Shown here in pieces: positions 36,891 to 49,475 of a DNA stretch of 64,000 nucleotides. A program made the translations under genes and the position numbers. How positions within the stretch are numbered: the first letter of the stretch is position 1; each line of letters opens with the position of its first letter. The stretch covers positions 25,792,946 to 25,856,945 of the forward strand of contig OV121084.1 of the NCBI GenBank assembly GCA_921293015.1, read 5' to 3'. This DNA comes from Phorcus lineatus. Its lineage: Eukaryota; Mollusca; Gastropoda; Trochida; Trochidae. Under the pieces are notes generated by a model, which ran no database searches, was not told where the DNA came from, and saw only the letters and a program-made list of their open reading frames with translations.

Positions 36891-37752
36891 GAGCTGACGC
36901 CAGTGAAACATATTTTTAGTCTAAAATCATAAAAGATGAATATGTATTTATGATTATTACAACATACTCGTGATTTTCCATTTTCTTACAGATTTGTGAT
37001 ATGATATGATTTGGCATGGGGGTTGATTTTTTTCTGAGATCTTGATAGATGTCGAAATTGGAATAACGCCCAGATTTATATCATAAAAGGGATAAATGAT
37101 AATCTTCTGCACATACAAAGTTGGAATGTAAAGTTTTCAAATCGTGAGATGACACATAATATAAGATAAAACTTGATTTTATAAGAGTGACAAAGATGAA
37201 ATGTGTTAAATCTACATATTACCACCACAGCGTGAAACGTGCTTTAAAACATTGTTATTAACACCAGAATATTATTTGCAGTTAAAATGATAGATTTAAC
37301 GTTGAAGTGACCATGAGTGTGTCTCATAAGTGTTTAACTTAAATAAGAGCCAAAATACCACATGTTCTCACTTATGTTAACATCATTGCCATAAACTTGC
37401 ATTTTCATCCCCCAAATGCCAAAATCATTGTATTAATTTCATTTTCCATGCATATAAATGTTAAGAAATCAAAATTCTACGTCCCATTTACGGCTATACT
37501 AGTTTTACCCATAATTGTCTTTGTGTCTGCTGTAGTTAAAGTAAAGTTTCCAAAATTCCACTAGTTTTATCGACGCGCGCCATTGTCCGAATTTCGATCA
37601 CAAATCACTATCTTTCCTGTTTAACTCTACCGAACTGATAATCACTAATATGGTAATTTTCAGGAGAAAAAATTCTTGGAAAGATGGAACTATCTTTAAA
37701 TTTTGATATACTTAGCTCTAACAACTTCCTCTGTATCACTTTAAACATCTAT
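36891..37752. mobile_element. larger relative of the TTAA element family
   Basis: Starts TTAAAGGGACGAGCTGACG and ends CTGTATCACTTTAA. The right part contains GACGCGCGCCATTGTCCGAA and TCTAACAACTTCCTC, clearly related to the blocks in 22240..22710. At about 860 bp it has a longer interior without an evident transposase. Confidence 0.5.
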
Positions 37753-40700
37753 CCAAAAACGTTTACGAATTCAAGATCAATAAAGGCCGACATCGGATAT
37801 CCTTCAAGTTAAATCATTCCCGTCTTGTGTATGAAAGAGGTTTTTACATTTGAAAAATATAGATTTAGATTAAAAGACGCAAATATTTCGTTTGAAATCA
37901 AGATGGATGGAAATTATGATTATTAGGTGTGGTAAGAAATTTACATATTTGAAATGAAATTTTGTATCAGATTTTATTTTTAAAGTTTTGAAAAGTTTTT
38001 ATACCTTATTTTGGAGCAACTCGCAGGTATGTTTAGTTAATAATGAAACTTTGATCAGCAATGAAATTGAATATTTTCACAATTGTTACCGCGTAGGTTT
38101 ATGTTGTGTTTTAAGAGATTACTTTTTATATGATCGTTTAACATTACATGACATCATTTTAATATAGATGTGTTTAGATATCAGATTACAAGTATAATGC
38201 TTTCAATATCAGCCACCAATCTTCCTCATTTCTGCTAATGCAATGCTTGCTCTACAACGATATTTGAATTTATCCGAAACGTCCACTTAACAAAATAAAA
38301 TATATTTATCCATAAGATTTGCTTCATTTGTAACCAACCATAACTTTCAGTGAAAGAAATACACCCATGCATTATACACAATCTAATAATGTACGTTATA
38401 AGCTTATCGCCAAGTTAGTGGTTCGTCGTTCGCGTATATAACAAAAGATATGCTACGCGTTACTTTGTATAAAGTAATCATATACTTGGACTATAATCCA
38501 CAGTATCGTTAGCCTACATAATTAATGTTTCCCGCTTCATTAGCTTTCTTGAAAGACAAACATGCTCGATTTGTCAGAGAAATCTTGTTGATCCCCGCAA
38601 TGTCTCATGCAACAAGCTGGCGAGAAACTCTTGACGCATGCTAGCCTGGGAAAATGGGGATCATTGTTCGATCGATAAGCCCCCCCAATTACACATCACT
38701 ACTCCAATAGAACAAAAGCCAACAAATTTAACGACAACAAACATATGACTAATATCCCAATATGTTCCGTTTTGAATCAGCACCGCCATGCCGCACATTT
38801 CTGTCATAACTTAAACATATGTCAGGGGATCGGGTTCCATGCGTGTGCATTTCGCATACATTTCACGTGCAGACACACCTCCCCGGTCCTGATTGGCTCG
38901 GGAGGATGTTCATTGCAACGTAACTCGTATGATTGACATACATTGTCACGTCTTATCGTCGCCGTTATCAGCTGTTCAGTCATTGACATGTGTAAATCAT
39001 ATACAAAGTAGGGGCCCGAATTAGGGTAAATAAAGCCGAGAGAGTGGATTATTATATTTGAGCATCACGTGGTTTGGATGGATAGAACAGAAAAGGAAGG
39101 AAGGACGGGTTATTCATTAAAACTGAGTCATGATCGGAGCCGAAATGACGGATGACGTTTCACCGTGTTGAATATTCGTCTGTTGCGTAGTGTCATGACT
39201 TGATGCTTTGTTTTTTGTTATCTGGTTTTTTAAAAGTCTCAATTTTTAGTCAAATATTTTGTATTGGTTTCGTGTAATTCATGCATATATATATCGTTTC
39301 AACCCACACTGTTATTCATGAGAATTAGCTCTGGCTTTTTCCAAAATTTTGATATATGGTTTTATAAACGCAATATATACGGGTTTTTAATTGCATTGTT
39401 TTGCAAAGCTATAGATTTTATTAAATAGGATCACTACATAAAGATGTGTGCATTTATTTCATAACCGTAACGTCCACACTTATAAATCTCAACTGGACTA
39501 ATCTTAGAGTAATCATGTATCTTTAAGGATTTGCAATAAATGATTATTCAGCCACGAAACAGAACTGTTCCAACATTTAGAGAATATTTCAAATCGAGCA
39601 TAAGGTTCACTCATGCATCAATTGAGTATGTTACATGTTTATGAAATGAATCAACGATTGGTTTATTGAATGAATGATATCAAATCAAAGTACGATGTAT
39701 GATTTTGAGATGTATGCGAGTATGCATGTCAATGTTTAAAGATAATCTGTAGATATAAGTATACGTATTCATATGTTACTGTATGTGAGTCTTATGTATG
39801 AGTTTGTGTTCATTGTCTCTTTATTCAACGGGTACCGTTTTTTAAAAAATGCAATTCCCTTAAGTTTCATATATATGATGTTGTAAAAGATCCAGTGTGG
39901 TAAAGTCGAAATGCCACGTGTCCAGTTATCATACCTACTGCAAGTTTCGTCAGAAGGAATTTATTTTCATATATAAATACCTTTATTTATTGTAGTTTTA
40001 TTGAAGTTTTAACCTTATACATTTACATCACGTTTAAAGACACGAGTACATGTATACGATACATAAGAGCATGTGTCATCTATTACAGTTTTTCGACCTG
40101 ACGTGAATCACCCATAGGGAGATAGCCCTGATTGTTTGAATCCGGATTTGACTCCAAAAAAATTTAAAAAAAAAAACTAATTCCAAAAAAAGGCGTTCAA
40201 TTATAATATTATTTTACCTTTCGAAAAATAATGTATGACAAGTTTTGAATTAGTATTGATTTACATACTTTTTTCGGACATTGGTTTTCAAAGTTTTAAG
40301 TAATACACTGGACATAAAGATATCATCTCATTCTCTCCAACTGCCACAAGATATGAATATATAAATATATATACGTTTGTTGCTGTAGGGAGTTAAATCT
40401 GATATTGATTTGTTTACCATCGAAACGTTTTTATAGTCCAATCATTGGAAATGGGATATATCAGACATTTAATAAAGACTTGTTTTTCAAGAAGATTTCA
40501 GTCCTACGTGTAGGGTGAATTATCAACGACCTGCTGCAAGAAAGGCTTCCTTACGGCGACGAATCACATTACGTAATTGAGTTGTGCATGTCTTCATGTC
40601 ATTAATTTACTCGTTGACAATTGTCCTTTATGCGTAAGAATGTAAACAGACAGACAGGCAGACAGATATAGTTTATTAGAGTGTCACATGTATGTACACG

Positions 40701-42664
40701 CATAAAAAAAGACATTGGTACATTGGTAAAATTATACATACATCCAGCCCAAAAAAAAGCTTATGAGACACTATAACATTTAGGGCGGATAAAGGGGACA
40801 AAATGATAAAGTAAAAGTATCAAACATGATATAGAAAGTTAAAAAGTTGTAACCATTTAAGAAAATAAATTTCTCCTTATAAACATTTCAAATGTAAGAA
40901 CTGCTTCATGAGTATTTTTCAAGGACAAATTCAATAAAAAGAAATATTTAGGTTTTAATTCAAAATATCATATATATGAAAAAAGTTCACAATCTTGAAA
41001 TTTATGTTCAGCTCCCAGGTATTAGATATAGAAAAATATGAAGTTAGAAGTAAAAACTCAGATCTCAGATTAATCATCCCAAAAAACCGTGCACTTCCAT
41101 TGAGTAAACATTTAGCTTAGTGTGGAAACGGGCATTTTTCAGTTTTCCCAATGTATAAATTAAATTTTGATAACGATAAACTTTAAGAAACAAAAGAAAG
41201 CAGATTTATCAAAATGTTTTCACCAAGGTTAAATTCTAGAACTTAATGTTATGCTGTACATGTACATCCTATTGTAACCTATATTGTGACGTATTAATGT
41301 AATGACGTCATGTTGTACACGCATAAAAAAATCCGTTATCCGTTGTATGTATGACCTGAAGAGGCTCGTTGAGCTGAGAGCGCTAAATGTTTTTCAATGA
41401 TATATTTCATTTCCTGATACATATAAATTGATGTACAACTGACATGGTTATAAACGTCAGTCGCCTGATGAAACCTCATTCCTGGGAAATACTTGTGATG
41501 ATTTACATATATTACATATATTACATATATTAGATAAGACAAACTAAGCTTTAGTCTTGCTGCTTTGTTTTGAAGGACATATTAATCATGAACGGTTTGT
41601 TCCCCAGTACTCCGCTGTTTCATCACCATGTACTGGTACACCTGGTCCTCGGGAGTGTCTGATTCATGCAATAAGCAAAGGGCTAGAGCGTCTCCCCCGC
41701 TTACTCAACTCGTAGCGATATACAGACTTTTCTGTAGATCTCATCAGCAAATGGAGCTACATCTTGTTAAAATGATGATTTTCCTTTCAATGTGTATGTA
41801 TGAGATAAAAGGAAGAGTGCGCAACTGGTTCTTGTTGATCTTACGTCATTGACAGGTTGCCTTTGAAAAAAATGCCCGTATGTAGCAATATATGACTACG
41901 AACGTTCCATTTCGAAACGACGGAACTAAACGGATAAGTACGGATGAGTCGTTTGATCAATGACATGTTTAGTCCGCTGAAGAAAAGAAAATTTGCATAA
42001 AGTACTATTTGATGACGATAATTTCATCAAATGTAGCATCCAAATTCGTGCTAATAAATATTATGTTTTTAAGGCCTTAAATCTATTGGGTCTGTTTAAA
42101 AATAATTTATTTGATGAGATAAACTAAATCAAAAGGTATCGTGAAAATTTAGCAATGTCTAAAGATCAAGATTTGATTTGGCTTTTAATTTGGTTTTTAA
42201 TGATGAATCTTAGGTACAGATAGCGGGCTTAGCATCTGTGGCGTTTGGATTTCAGAAGAAAATTTTGAGGAAAACTAATGTTCAAAATAACTTAAATATT
42301 TCCAAAAGAGAACATCGCCTATGAATGTTTCTGCAAAATATACCCGTGTAGTAGTGTCCCATTATTGAGATGACTTCAAAAGTACATTGATGATTAAGAA
42401 AAATTTGGTTGTTACCCTAATCTAGGACACTCGTGTATAGGAGCAAGACTAAGGTCGGTATATCTGGCTCGGTCATCAACAAGAACACGTGTAGATACTA
42501 GCAGTAGATGAGTGGATCGCACTCAATGACCTTTCAAGGGATGCCGATGCAACTCTGTGGGAATGCTTACATTTGATAGTTTCAAAGTGTGAATTACATA
42601 TATTTTGAAACACTGACCCAATTTTAGTGGTACAATGGTATTGAATTCCCTTTTCATCCTCCTC
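37753..42664. other. gene-free stretch
   Basis: AT-rich. It holds a short (CAGA)n-type tract next to GATATAGTTTATTAGAGTGT (40648..40690), which on the minus strand resembles a LINE 3' tail, and a perfect CRE at 41303..41310. No coding sequence was recognised. Confidence 0.45.
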
Positions 42665-42781
42665 ACAGGGCAGATTTGTCTTCTTATATTACAGCATCAC
42701 ACAAATTTGTAAATAAGGTCACGATGTATTAAGACTGACGTTTTGGGCACTTTGGTAGAGACAGTAAAACGAGAATATTTT
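42665..42781 (+). repeat. left copy of a long direct repeat flanking a LINE fragment
   Basis: ACAGGGCAGATTTGTCTTCT to GAGAATATTTT, about 117 bp, closely matching 43061..43182 (a few substitutions plus small indels of a few bases). It abuts the 3' end of the LINE fragment. Confidence 0.7.
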
Positions 42782-43060
42782 CAAACAATCTTTATTTCCG
42801 TACTTAAAAGGCCACAGGACTGTAGTACATTCATGGGTAGATCACATCATCACATTATTACAAGCTTTTAAAATATTTCTTCTATATAGCATTGCATAAT
42901 AAATATACATTGCAAGATTCTTTAGTAATAGAGTATTCGTATTTGTTAGCAATGACAATAGTTTTGTTCTATCTGGGTGATTATAAAAGTATGGTTTAAG
43001 ATATTTTGTCCGTAGACTTCTATAGACAGGGCAAATTAAGAGTAAATGTAGCTCCACCTT
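42782..43060 (-). mobile_element. 5'-truncated non-LTR retrotransposon (LINE) fragment
   Basis: On the minus strand an ORF reads VELHLLLICPVYRSLRTKYL and continues LLSLLTNTNTLLLKNLAMYI. This has the look of the extreme C-terminus of a LINE ORF2 (CPxYxxLRxKY, then LxxxxxxLxxNLAxYIxxA). A stop codon and a short 3' UTR with AATAAAG follow just before the element ends at 42782. Only about 280 bp remain, so it is inactive. Confidence 0.65.
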
Positions 43061-43182
43061 ACAGGGCAGATTTGTCTTTTTATATTATAGCATCACACAA
43101 ATTTGTAAATAAGGCGTCACGATGTATTAAGAGTGACGTTTTGGGCACTTTGGTTCAAGAGACAGTAAAACGAGAATATTTT
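43061..43182 (+). repeat. right copy of the long direct repeat flanking the LINE fragment
   Basis: About 122 bp matching 42665..42781. It adjoins the truncated 5' side of the LINE fragment, as expected for a target-site duplication. Confidence 0.7.
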
Positions 43183-43604
43183 ATCTTGCTTAATGTCGTT
43201 TCGTCACAAGATAATGTCATTTTTATCATCTCCCTTTAAAAACATTAAAGGCGCTTCATGACGCACACCAATATTTCGAAATTATTAAATTTGAACATCT
43301 TCCGATTTAGTCACGAGCATTTTATCTACAAATAAGTTTTTGAGGAAATATGTTCTTTTTCAGATTATGTACTTAATTCTAGAAGACTAGAAGGAAATTA
43401 TATCCAATTAAATTAAGTCCGCATGGACAACGATATCAGCAATATTAAAATTTTGCATAAAGCCTGCATGAAAATCAAATCGGATATCAATACATAAACT
43501 GTTTATAGAAATGTAAGAATCGCTGAAGTTACAGATATACCTCAAAAATGAGTATTTCACCTTTAAGGTATAAAAGATGCACGACGTACTAGTTAAACCA
43601 TTTC

Positions 43605-43760
43605 CTACCCTTTCTTCTTCAAATTTTCTTCCTCTTCATCTTCATTATCGTCTCTCTCTTCCTCTTTATCTTCTTCTTCCTTTTATTCTTCTTTCTATCC
43701 ATCTTCTTTTTTTCTCCGTCTTTTTCTTCTTCTTTTCTCCGTCTTTTTCTTCTTCTTAAG
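43605..43760 (+). repeat. polypyrimidine TTC-rich tract
   Basis: Interrupted TTC/TCT array. The Lys/Arg-rich minus ORF across it is an artefact. Confidence 0.8.
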
Positions 43761-44019
43761 TCAACATTACAGTGCCGTTTCTTTTTTAACTTTAGTTTCA
43801 ATGTGATTTGTTTTAAATTTATTTACTTTTAAAATGTATTTTTTCCCAAGAACGTTTAACTGCAAAATTGAGTTAATATTGGAGGCAAACGGTATAAGTG
43901 TTATCGCTCGCGCTCTAGGAACTCGTCAGGTGATTCACATATTAATTCTTTGATTTTAATCCAGATTTTATTGAAAACCTTTTCATCTGCCAACGGCCAA
44001 ATAACATATTTTAAAAAAC

Positions 44020-44345
44020 ACCACCTCCAGCTCAGCGGGAGCGGGATAGCGCAGTGTCTTCGGGCCAATCCCTCTAGGGTTTACAGTACTGAACTGGCCC
44101 TAATTTCACAAAGCCACCTCCGTGCTAAGGCACCCTTTTTCGATAGTTAAAACATTGAGTTCACCTTAGTCTAAGCGAACTCTGTTAAAGTAGGTTCTAT
44201 TGTATATATTGTCAGGTTTCATCGCAATACATAGCCACGATAGTGTTGTGGGCTTTCTACCTGAAACAATACTAGCAGCCTTGATAAAAGTGAAATACCC
44301 TTGAAAGCGGCTTTAAACCCTAAATTTTCTTCACCTCACCCTTTG
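44020..44345 (+). mobile_element. SINE family B copy
   Basis: tRNA-like head AGCGGGATAGCGCAGTG followed by a degenerate B-box, a body with AGTGTTGTGGGCTTTCTACC, and a tail GTGAAATACCCTTGAAAGCG ending CACCTCACC. The order matches the minus-strand copy at 58.5 kb. Confidence 0.65.
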
Positions 44346-46690
44346 ACTTTGTCTCTAGAAAATATCCATTTTCCGATTGAACATTCTTGTTTATAAGAGC
44401 AAGGCTCGTGGAGGTATTTCTATCAACAACCGCACGTGTACGTACTAGCGGTGGCTAGTGGCTAGCACTCAATAACCTTTCATGGGGTACCCATGCTGTG
44501 AAATATTAATTCTAAAACGTGTATAACTCGAAAACTCGAAGCATATTTTCATAAGTCACTTATATACTATGATTTGGTATATTTGTTGTCACTCTTACTT
44601 TGTCAGATATATTATTTCTTTGAGTAAAATCCTCGGGATAATTCTTTCTCTTCTGTGAACGGTTAAACGTCCTAGTTTAAGCCGCAATAGGACGCATTTC
44701 CGCGCTCAGTTTGGCAATTCTAGGTACAAAAAAAACATATTACACGTATAAGTTTTCAGGTAGCGCAATGGCCATGACTACTTATCAATGTTTACAACTG
44801 ACCTGCAATCATTTATAAAAGAGTTATAGTCACTTTAAGGTATACCAACCATCAGATGAGTCCGCTTAGAACAAAATGGTTAATGATAATTGTTGAAAAC
44901 GGCTGAATAAGGAACATTTGCAGCTTTAAAAATACCTGCGAATTAAGTATGGATTATTCTTTATCAAATTATATCCTTAACATTACCGATTTCGTTTAAA
45001 AAGTATCAAAATTGCTTTTGTATAAACCATGCATGACCTTTTTGGTTTACAGACTGACTGCATAGATTAGATATGCCGTAATCGCAGTTCGTGTATATTA
45101 ACTGAAGTCCTTTATGAATTACCTTTTTTACCTGAATATGTACATAATTTCCAAATAATTCTTTTTGTAAAGACCCGTACGTTGACCGTTAGTAAATTCA
45201 AGAGATGAGCATTATTTGGGCACTTATATTTACATATTGTTGGTGCCCGTCCCTTGAAATTGGCATCAGCACTTTTTTAAAAAGATTCATTTTTTCAAAT
45301 CTTCCCCAGTAAACATTAATTTAAGCCAAATTGATCAGCGCATCTCTTCAATCAACTGAATCATCCGGGGTCGTATAAAGAAAATAATCAAATATCAAGC
45401 AAAAACACTGGCGGCCATTTTAGTGTGAACACCATTTAAGATTCATGGAATGCATAGCTTAACCAATAATGGTAGGTTACTTTTAAACCTGCTTCCTTTT
45501 TAAAAAATGTCTTGCAATTAAAAACATATCTTTTCGTTTTCTTGGGATCACTTTATTTATCTTAAAAAACGTTATTGCCTTTTTAACTTGAATATCAAAT
45601 CCAAATATTTCATTGAGAAAATATCACAATGACTCAGCGACCACTGTTTTTCGCAACTGTTTTGGGAGAAACCAATATGTTTTCCTGATGTAAGAAATGG
45701 GATTGATATCTCACGTTTCTTCTGATTCATCGCTTCTCTCTATTCCAATTATTAACGTTGTATATTCTATTCAATCGCCTTTAAAATCTCAAACACAATC
45801 TTTATCATCGTCATAAGCGGAATGAATCACCTTGAAGGGACATATACACCATTGTTGTTTTGATAATAGTCATAAGAATTTGTATTCAATTTTGAAAACA
45901 TATATATTTTTCTGGAGGGTACAAAGTCCTTTGCATAAAAAGCTGTAAGGTATAGTTGCCTTATAAAATGTGACCGTAGCGTAACGGTTTGTCTCCAAGA
46001 CCCTGCACGGTTGGAAAAAATACTGTTTTATAGGTAAACAACTAATAACAATAATAAAGTATCAACTAGAATATATGTTTTTTTAAAACTGACACCACAT
46101 GGAATTACATTTATCCCGAGGGCGTGACATTTTTTGTAAAATGGTGTTCAAATGTTTTTCGGGCATAGTAGCAGAATGGTGCGTAACTCAGATCTTATAC
46201 AATCGAAAAATAATACATTTTTATGATGACAACGCATTTCTTCAGTAAATGAAAATAATTACCAACGCGTATTGAACAAGAACAAAAACTACTAAATCAC
46301 ATTTTAATTCGTTTGTAGCTTAATTAAAGGTAGATTTCAAAGATACGTTCGTATTAAACTATTTCAATTTTATATTTATACATTCGCCGATGTTTTTATT
46401 TATTTCAAAGAATAAACGATTGTATAGCAATACAACAGAGACAACCTAGGGGGTAGTGTGTCGATAGGTGGGTTCGTGTCTGATTAATACGGCATCAGTA
46501 GGCGTCACTAGGTACAGCGGAAGTGTCTTATATATAAAAAAAAACATAGACCGCGTGAATATTGTTATTTCAGTGATACAAGAGATACGTGTATCGTCTG
46601 TGAGTGGAAAATTAAGTTTCCGTTCGGTGGTTTCGTAATAAATAATTTTTCAAGATCACAAATCGTTTTAACATAGAAATCTAATACACG
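44346..46690. other. gene-free stretch
   Basis: AT-rich, no recognisable gene or repeat. Confidence 0.5.
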
Positions 46691-46692
46691 TA

Positions 46693-47184
46693 CGAGGGTT
46701 GTCCCAAAAGTATCTGGCCTGAAAAGCAACCAAACTGGGCGTGCATGAAGAACATTCATTGACGTGTAAATGGCATGGAAATCACGAGATGCATACTCTT
46801 CAATTGCATATAACATCCTGTCATTTAAAGGTACCCTCACATCTTTTACCGAAGTGGACAAAAGTGAATGTAGGGCTGTTATCAGGTTCAGGATTCTCCC
46901 CCACCCAGCCTATTCTCCAGACCTAGACCCCTCAGACTTCTTCCTCTTTCCGCGACAGAGTTCCGTGACCAAAGGTTTGAGACCGACAAGTACGTCATTG
47001 CTGCATTAGAAGAATTTTTGGGGTCTGTGATAAGAAGTGGTTTTCAGAGTGGTTGCAGATGTTGCAAAAACGCTGTAGAAAATGCATTGAGGTCAAGGGG
47101 GATTATGTCGAAAAATAAGTCATAAACATTTGAATGTTTCTTTGGTTTTGATGGTCAGGCCGGACATTTTTGGGACACCCCTCG
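46693..47184 (+). mobile_element. mariner-type transposon, internally deleted
   Basis: Inverted termini CGAGGGTTGTCCCAAAAGT and the complement of TTTTTGGGACACCCCTCG, flanked by TA on each side (46691..46692 and 47185..47186). The interior encodes the C-terminal part of a mariner transposase: PAYSPDLDPSDFFLFP, the region with the last catalytic Asp of the D,D34D triad, then after frame breaks KKWFSEWLQMLQKRCRKCIE and a stop. At about 490 bp it is well under the usual 1.3 kb, lacks the DNA-binding half and is dead. Confidence 0.9.
46770..47102 (+). pseudogene. mariner transposase remnant
   Basis: The transposase C-terminal region inside the element is split over at least two frames. The first carries PAYSPDLDPSDFFLFP. 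The other carries the WFSEWLQMLQKRCRKCIE-type tail ending in a stop near 47118. The upstream helix-turn-helix half is absent, so no functional protein is possible. Confidence 0.85.
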
Positions 47185-47934
47185 TATAAGTAATTCCGAT
47201 TCTTACAATATAGGTGTATGTACACAATTCAAATCATCTTCAACAATTTAGGTATTATTATTAGAAATTCAACTACATCAGTTCAAGGCAAAACTGTACT
47301 TTATCAAAATGATTGAGGCTGCTCTATTCTTTTAACTAAATACCGGTTTAAAACACATAATTTGTTAGTTGAGGCGTCTTCAATGATATTTGGTATATTA
47401 AACCTAAACAATTTTTATAAGATGACAGCCTGCAATGTTATACATAATTTTATGCATAATATATATTATACAAGTATAGATACAACCCCAAACCATGAAT
47501 TATACATCTACAAGTATTAGATAAAAACCAGAGTTTGGATTCTATAACTCATCGTTTAAATGTTCATATCATTAATTCGTGTCTATCTGGAATTTTAATA
47601 CAACCCAAACTATGTAAGTCTTTGAAGGGCATTTAGAAGTGATATACGTCAGTAAGACAATTTTTTCTGGATAACAACTTCTTTGTTGTGAAATTCATGA
47701 CTTTTGGAAGTATATGTATGTCCCTACATCAAAACTAATGAAGGAGTAAGCATAAACTCGTGAATATCACAATAAGAAGTTGTTTACTAGGTATTTTATT
47801 CGCCTCCATTTGCAATAGTTTTGAAGTTTAAATTCATCATCTTCATAAATCTGTTTTAAAACTTTATTCGATATAAAGCTCTGGATTAGGGAAAACACTC
47901 ATAATAGCTAAACACATTTCTGGCAAGGACAGTA

Positions 47935-48029
47935 TCAATTCACCTTTAAACTAACTAAAAGGAAAGGTGACACAAGAAGGTATTTAATGTAAGTCACCTT
48001 TCCTTTTAGTTAGTTTAAAGGTGAATTGA
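47935..48029. repeat. perfect 37-bp inverted repeat with 21-base loop
   Basis: Arms 47935..47971 and 47993..48029 are exact complements over 37 bases, separated by a 21-base loop. The arm starts TCAATTCACCTTTAAACTAA. No target duplication was found. It could be a very young foldback element or a source of double-stranded RNA. Confidence 0.9.
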
Positions 48030-48313
48030 GTTATTATAATTTTTTCAAAAAGGAGGTAGGCTGCGCAACATTTTCACTTTAAAAAACTTTAGCGGTTTCC
48101 ATATCCCTACAGGTCAAAGATGAAAACCTACAAAGTACATCTGTCCTGCATGTTGAATCAACTAAAATAACTCATTATAATGAGTGACGATATGGTCTAT
48201 TTTCTGTAAATTTTAGTAATTTTAGAATTTCTCAATCATTTTAATCGAATTTAAATGAAATTTTCACTTGTAGATTAAACGCTACTCAACTAAAGAGTTC
48301 AGGAGCCGGGATG

Positions 48314-48321
48314 TGACGTCA
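48314..48321. promoter_or_regulatory. perfect CRE
   Basis: TGACGTCA in gene-free DNA; significance unknown. Confidence 0.2.
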
Positions 48322-49350
48322 TAAGTGATCTTTGATTATTCTTCAACGTGGCTTTCGTCAATTCGGAGCATCTGTCATCTGTTGTCATTGACAGCAAACT
48401 TTGACATTGCGTTAGAAATAATAAAGAGAAATATTTAGGTTTAATTATTTTTAAAAATAAAAAAGTAAGTCTGCTACTTCTTACAATATACTACTCACTA
48501 TTTACTATATATAGTATTTAGCGTCGTTCATCTAAAAGACTAAAACTAAGTCTACAACCACCCTAAACTTTATATAGAGACACTTAATAGGTAGAATAAC
48601 AACGATTAAGAGAAAATTCTGCACAAAACCTCTTAAAATTTGTTTACGAAATATTTGCAATTTATACTATACAAGGTATATACCTCATTCTAGTGAGAAA
48701 TTTCAATTTAAGAAATTTTCGAAATTTGAACTTAACAAAAAACTCTTAACACTTTGCAACTATATACATTTTAAATTTTTCCTCGGAATATTCATTCATA
48801 AACCAAATGTTGTCTACAGTTACCAAATCATATGTCATTTGCTTTGTACGTTTGAATCTGAACTTAATGAATGAACAATTCCGCTTCCTGCGTATACTTA
48901 ACTATTGGTCACCGTGGTTTGTCAGCATATTTGTGACTATTTCGGTATGTTTAGAATGTTACCAATGTGTTTATTACACACAAACCCTTATTTAGTCATC
49001 CATTTTCTGTTTATTAATCACCGACTGACAATGTTTAACTATACGTAAGTTTTCATTCAACCTCTACTAATTTTCGGGCGTACCGTTTTATGATTTTGAT
49101 CGTATTCTATTTCTCCGTAGTCTATTCTTTCCTACAGCATGGTATGGTACTTAATTTTAAAAGTCGAACAATGCCTTTATTCTACAAACAGTATGACTAA
49201 GGAAACAATTAGTTAAAAGAGAGATAATTAAACTTGAAGGGGACAGAATAAAGACTGTATTGACATATTCGGAAAGTTAGAAAATGGTGTTAAAATTTAA
49301 TCTTTGAAAATTATCAATATTGTCAAAAGAATAAGGACACGCTTATTAAA
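48322..49350. other. gene-free stretch
   Basis: AT-rich; nothing recognised. Confidence 0.5.
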
Positions 49351-49351
49351 T

Positions 49352-49378
49352 AATATATATATATATATATATATATAT
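49352..49378. repeat. (AT)n microsatellite
   Basis: Pure AT dinucleotide run lying just before a MITE family A remnant. Confidence 0.9.
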
Positions 49379-49394
49379 CTTATTTTATAATATT

Positions 49395-49475
49395 CTCGTG
49401 TATTCAAGTCTAGACTTGATGAACGAGATCTAGACTGCGTTAAGGGCACCTATTTTATGCACAATCATGGATCAG
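49395..49475 (+). mobile_element. MITE family A, truncated copy 7
   Basis: TATTCAAGTCTAGACTTGAT through GCACAATCATGGATCAG; only the right half remains and it is diverged. Confidence 0.5.
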
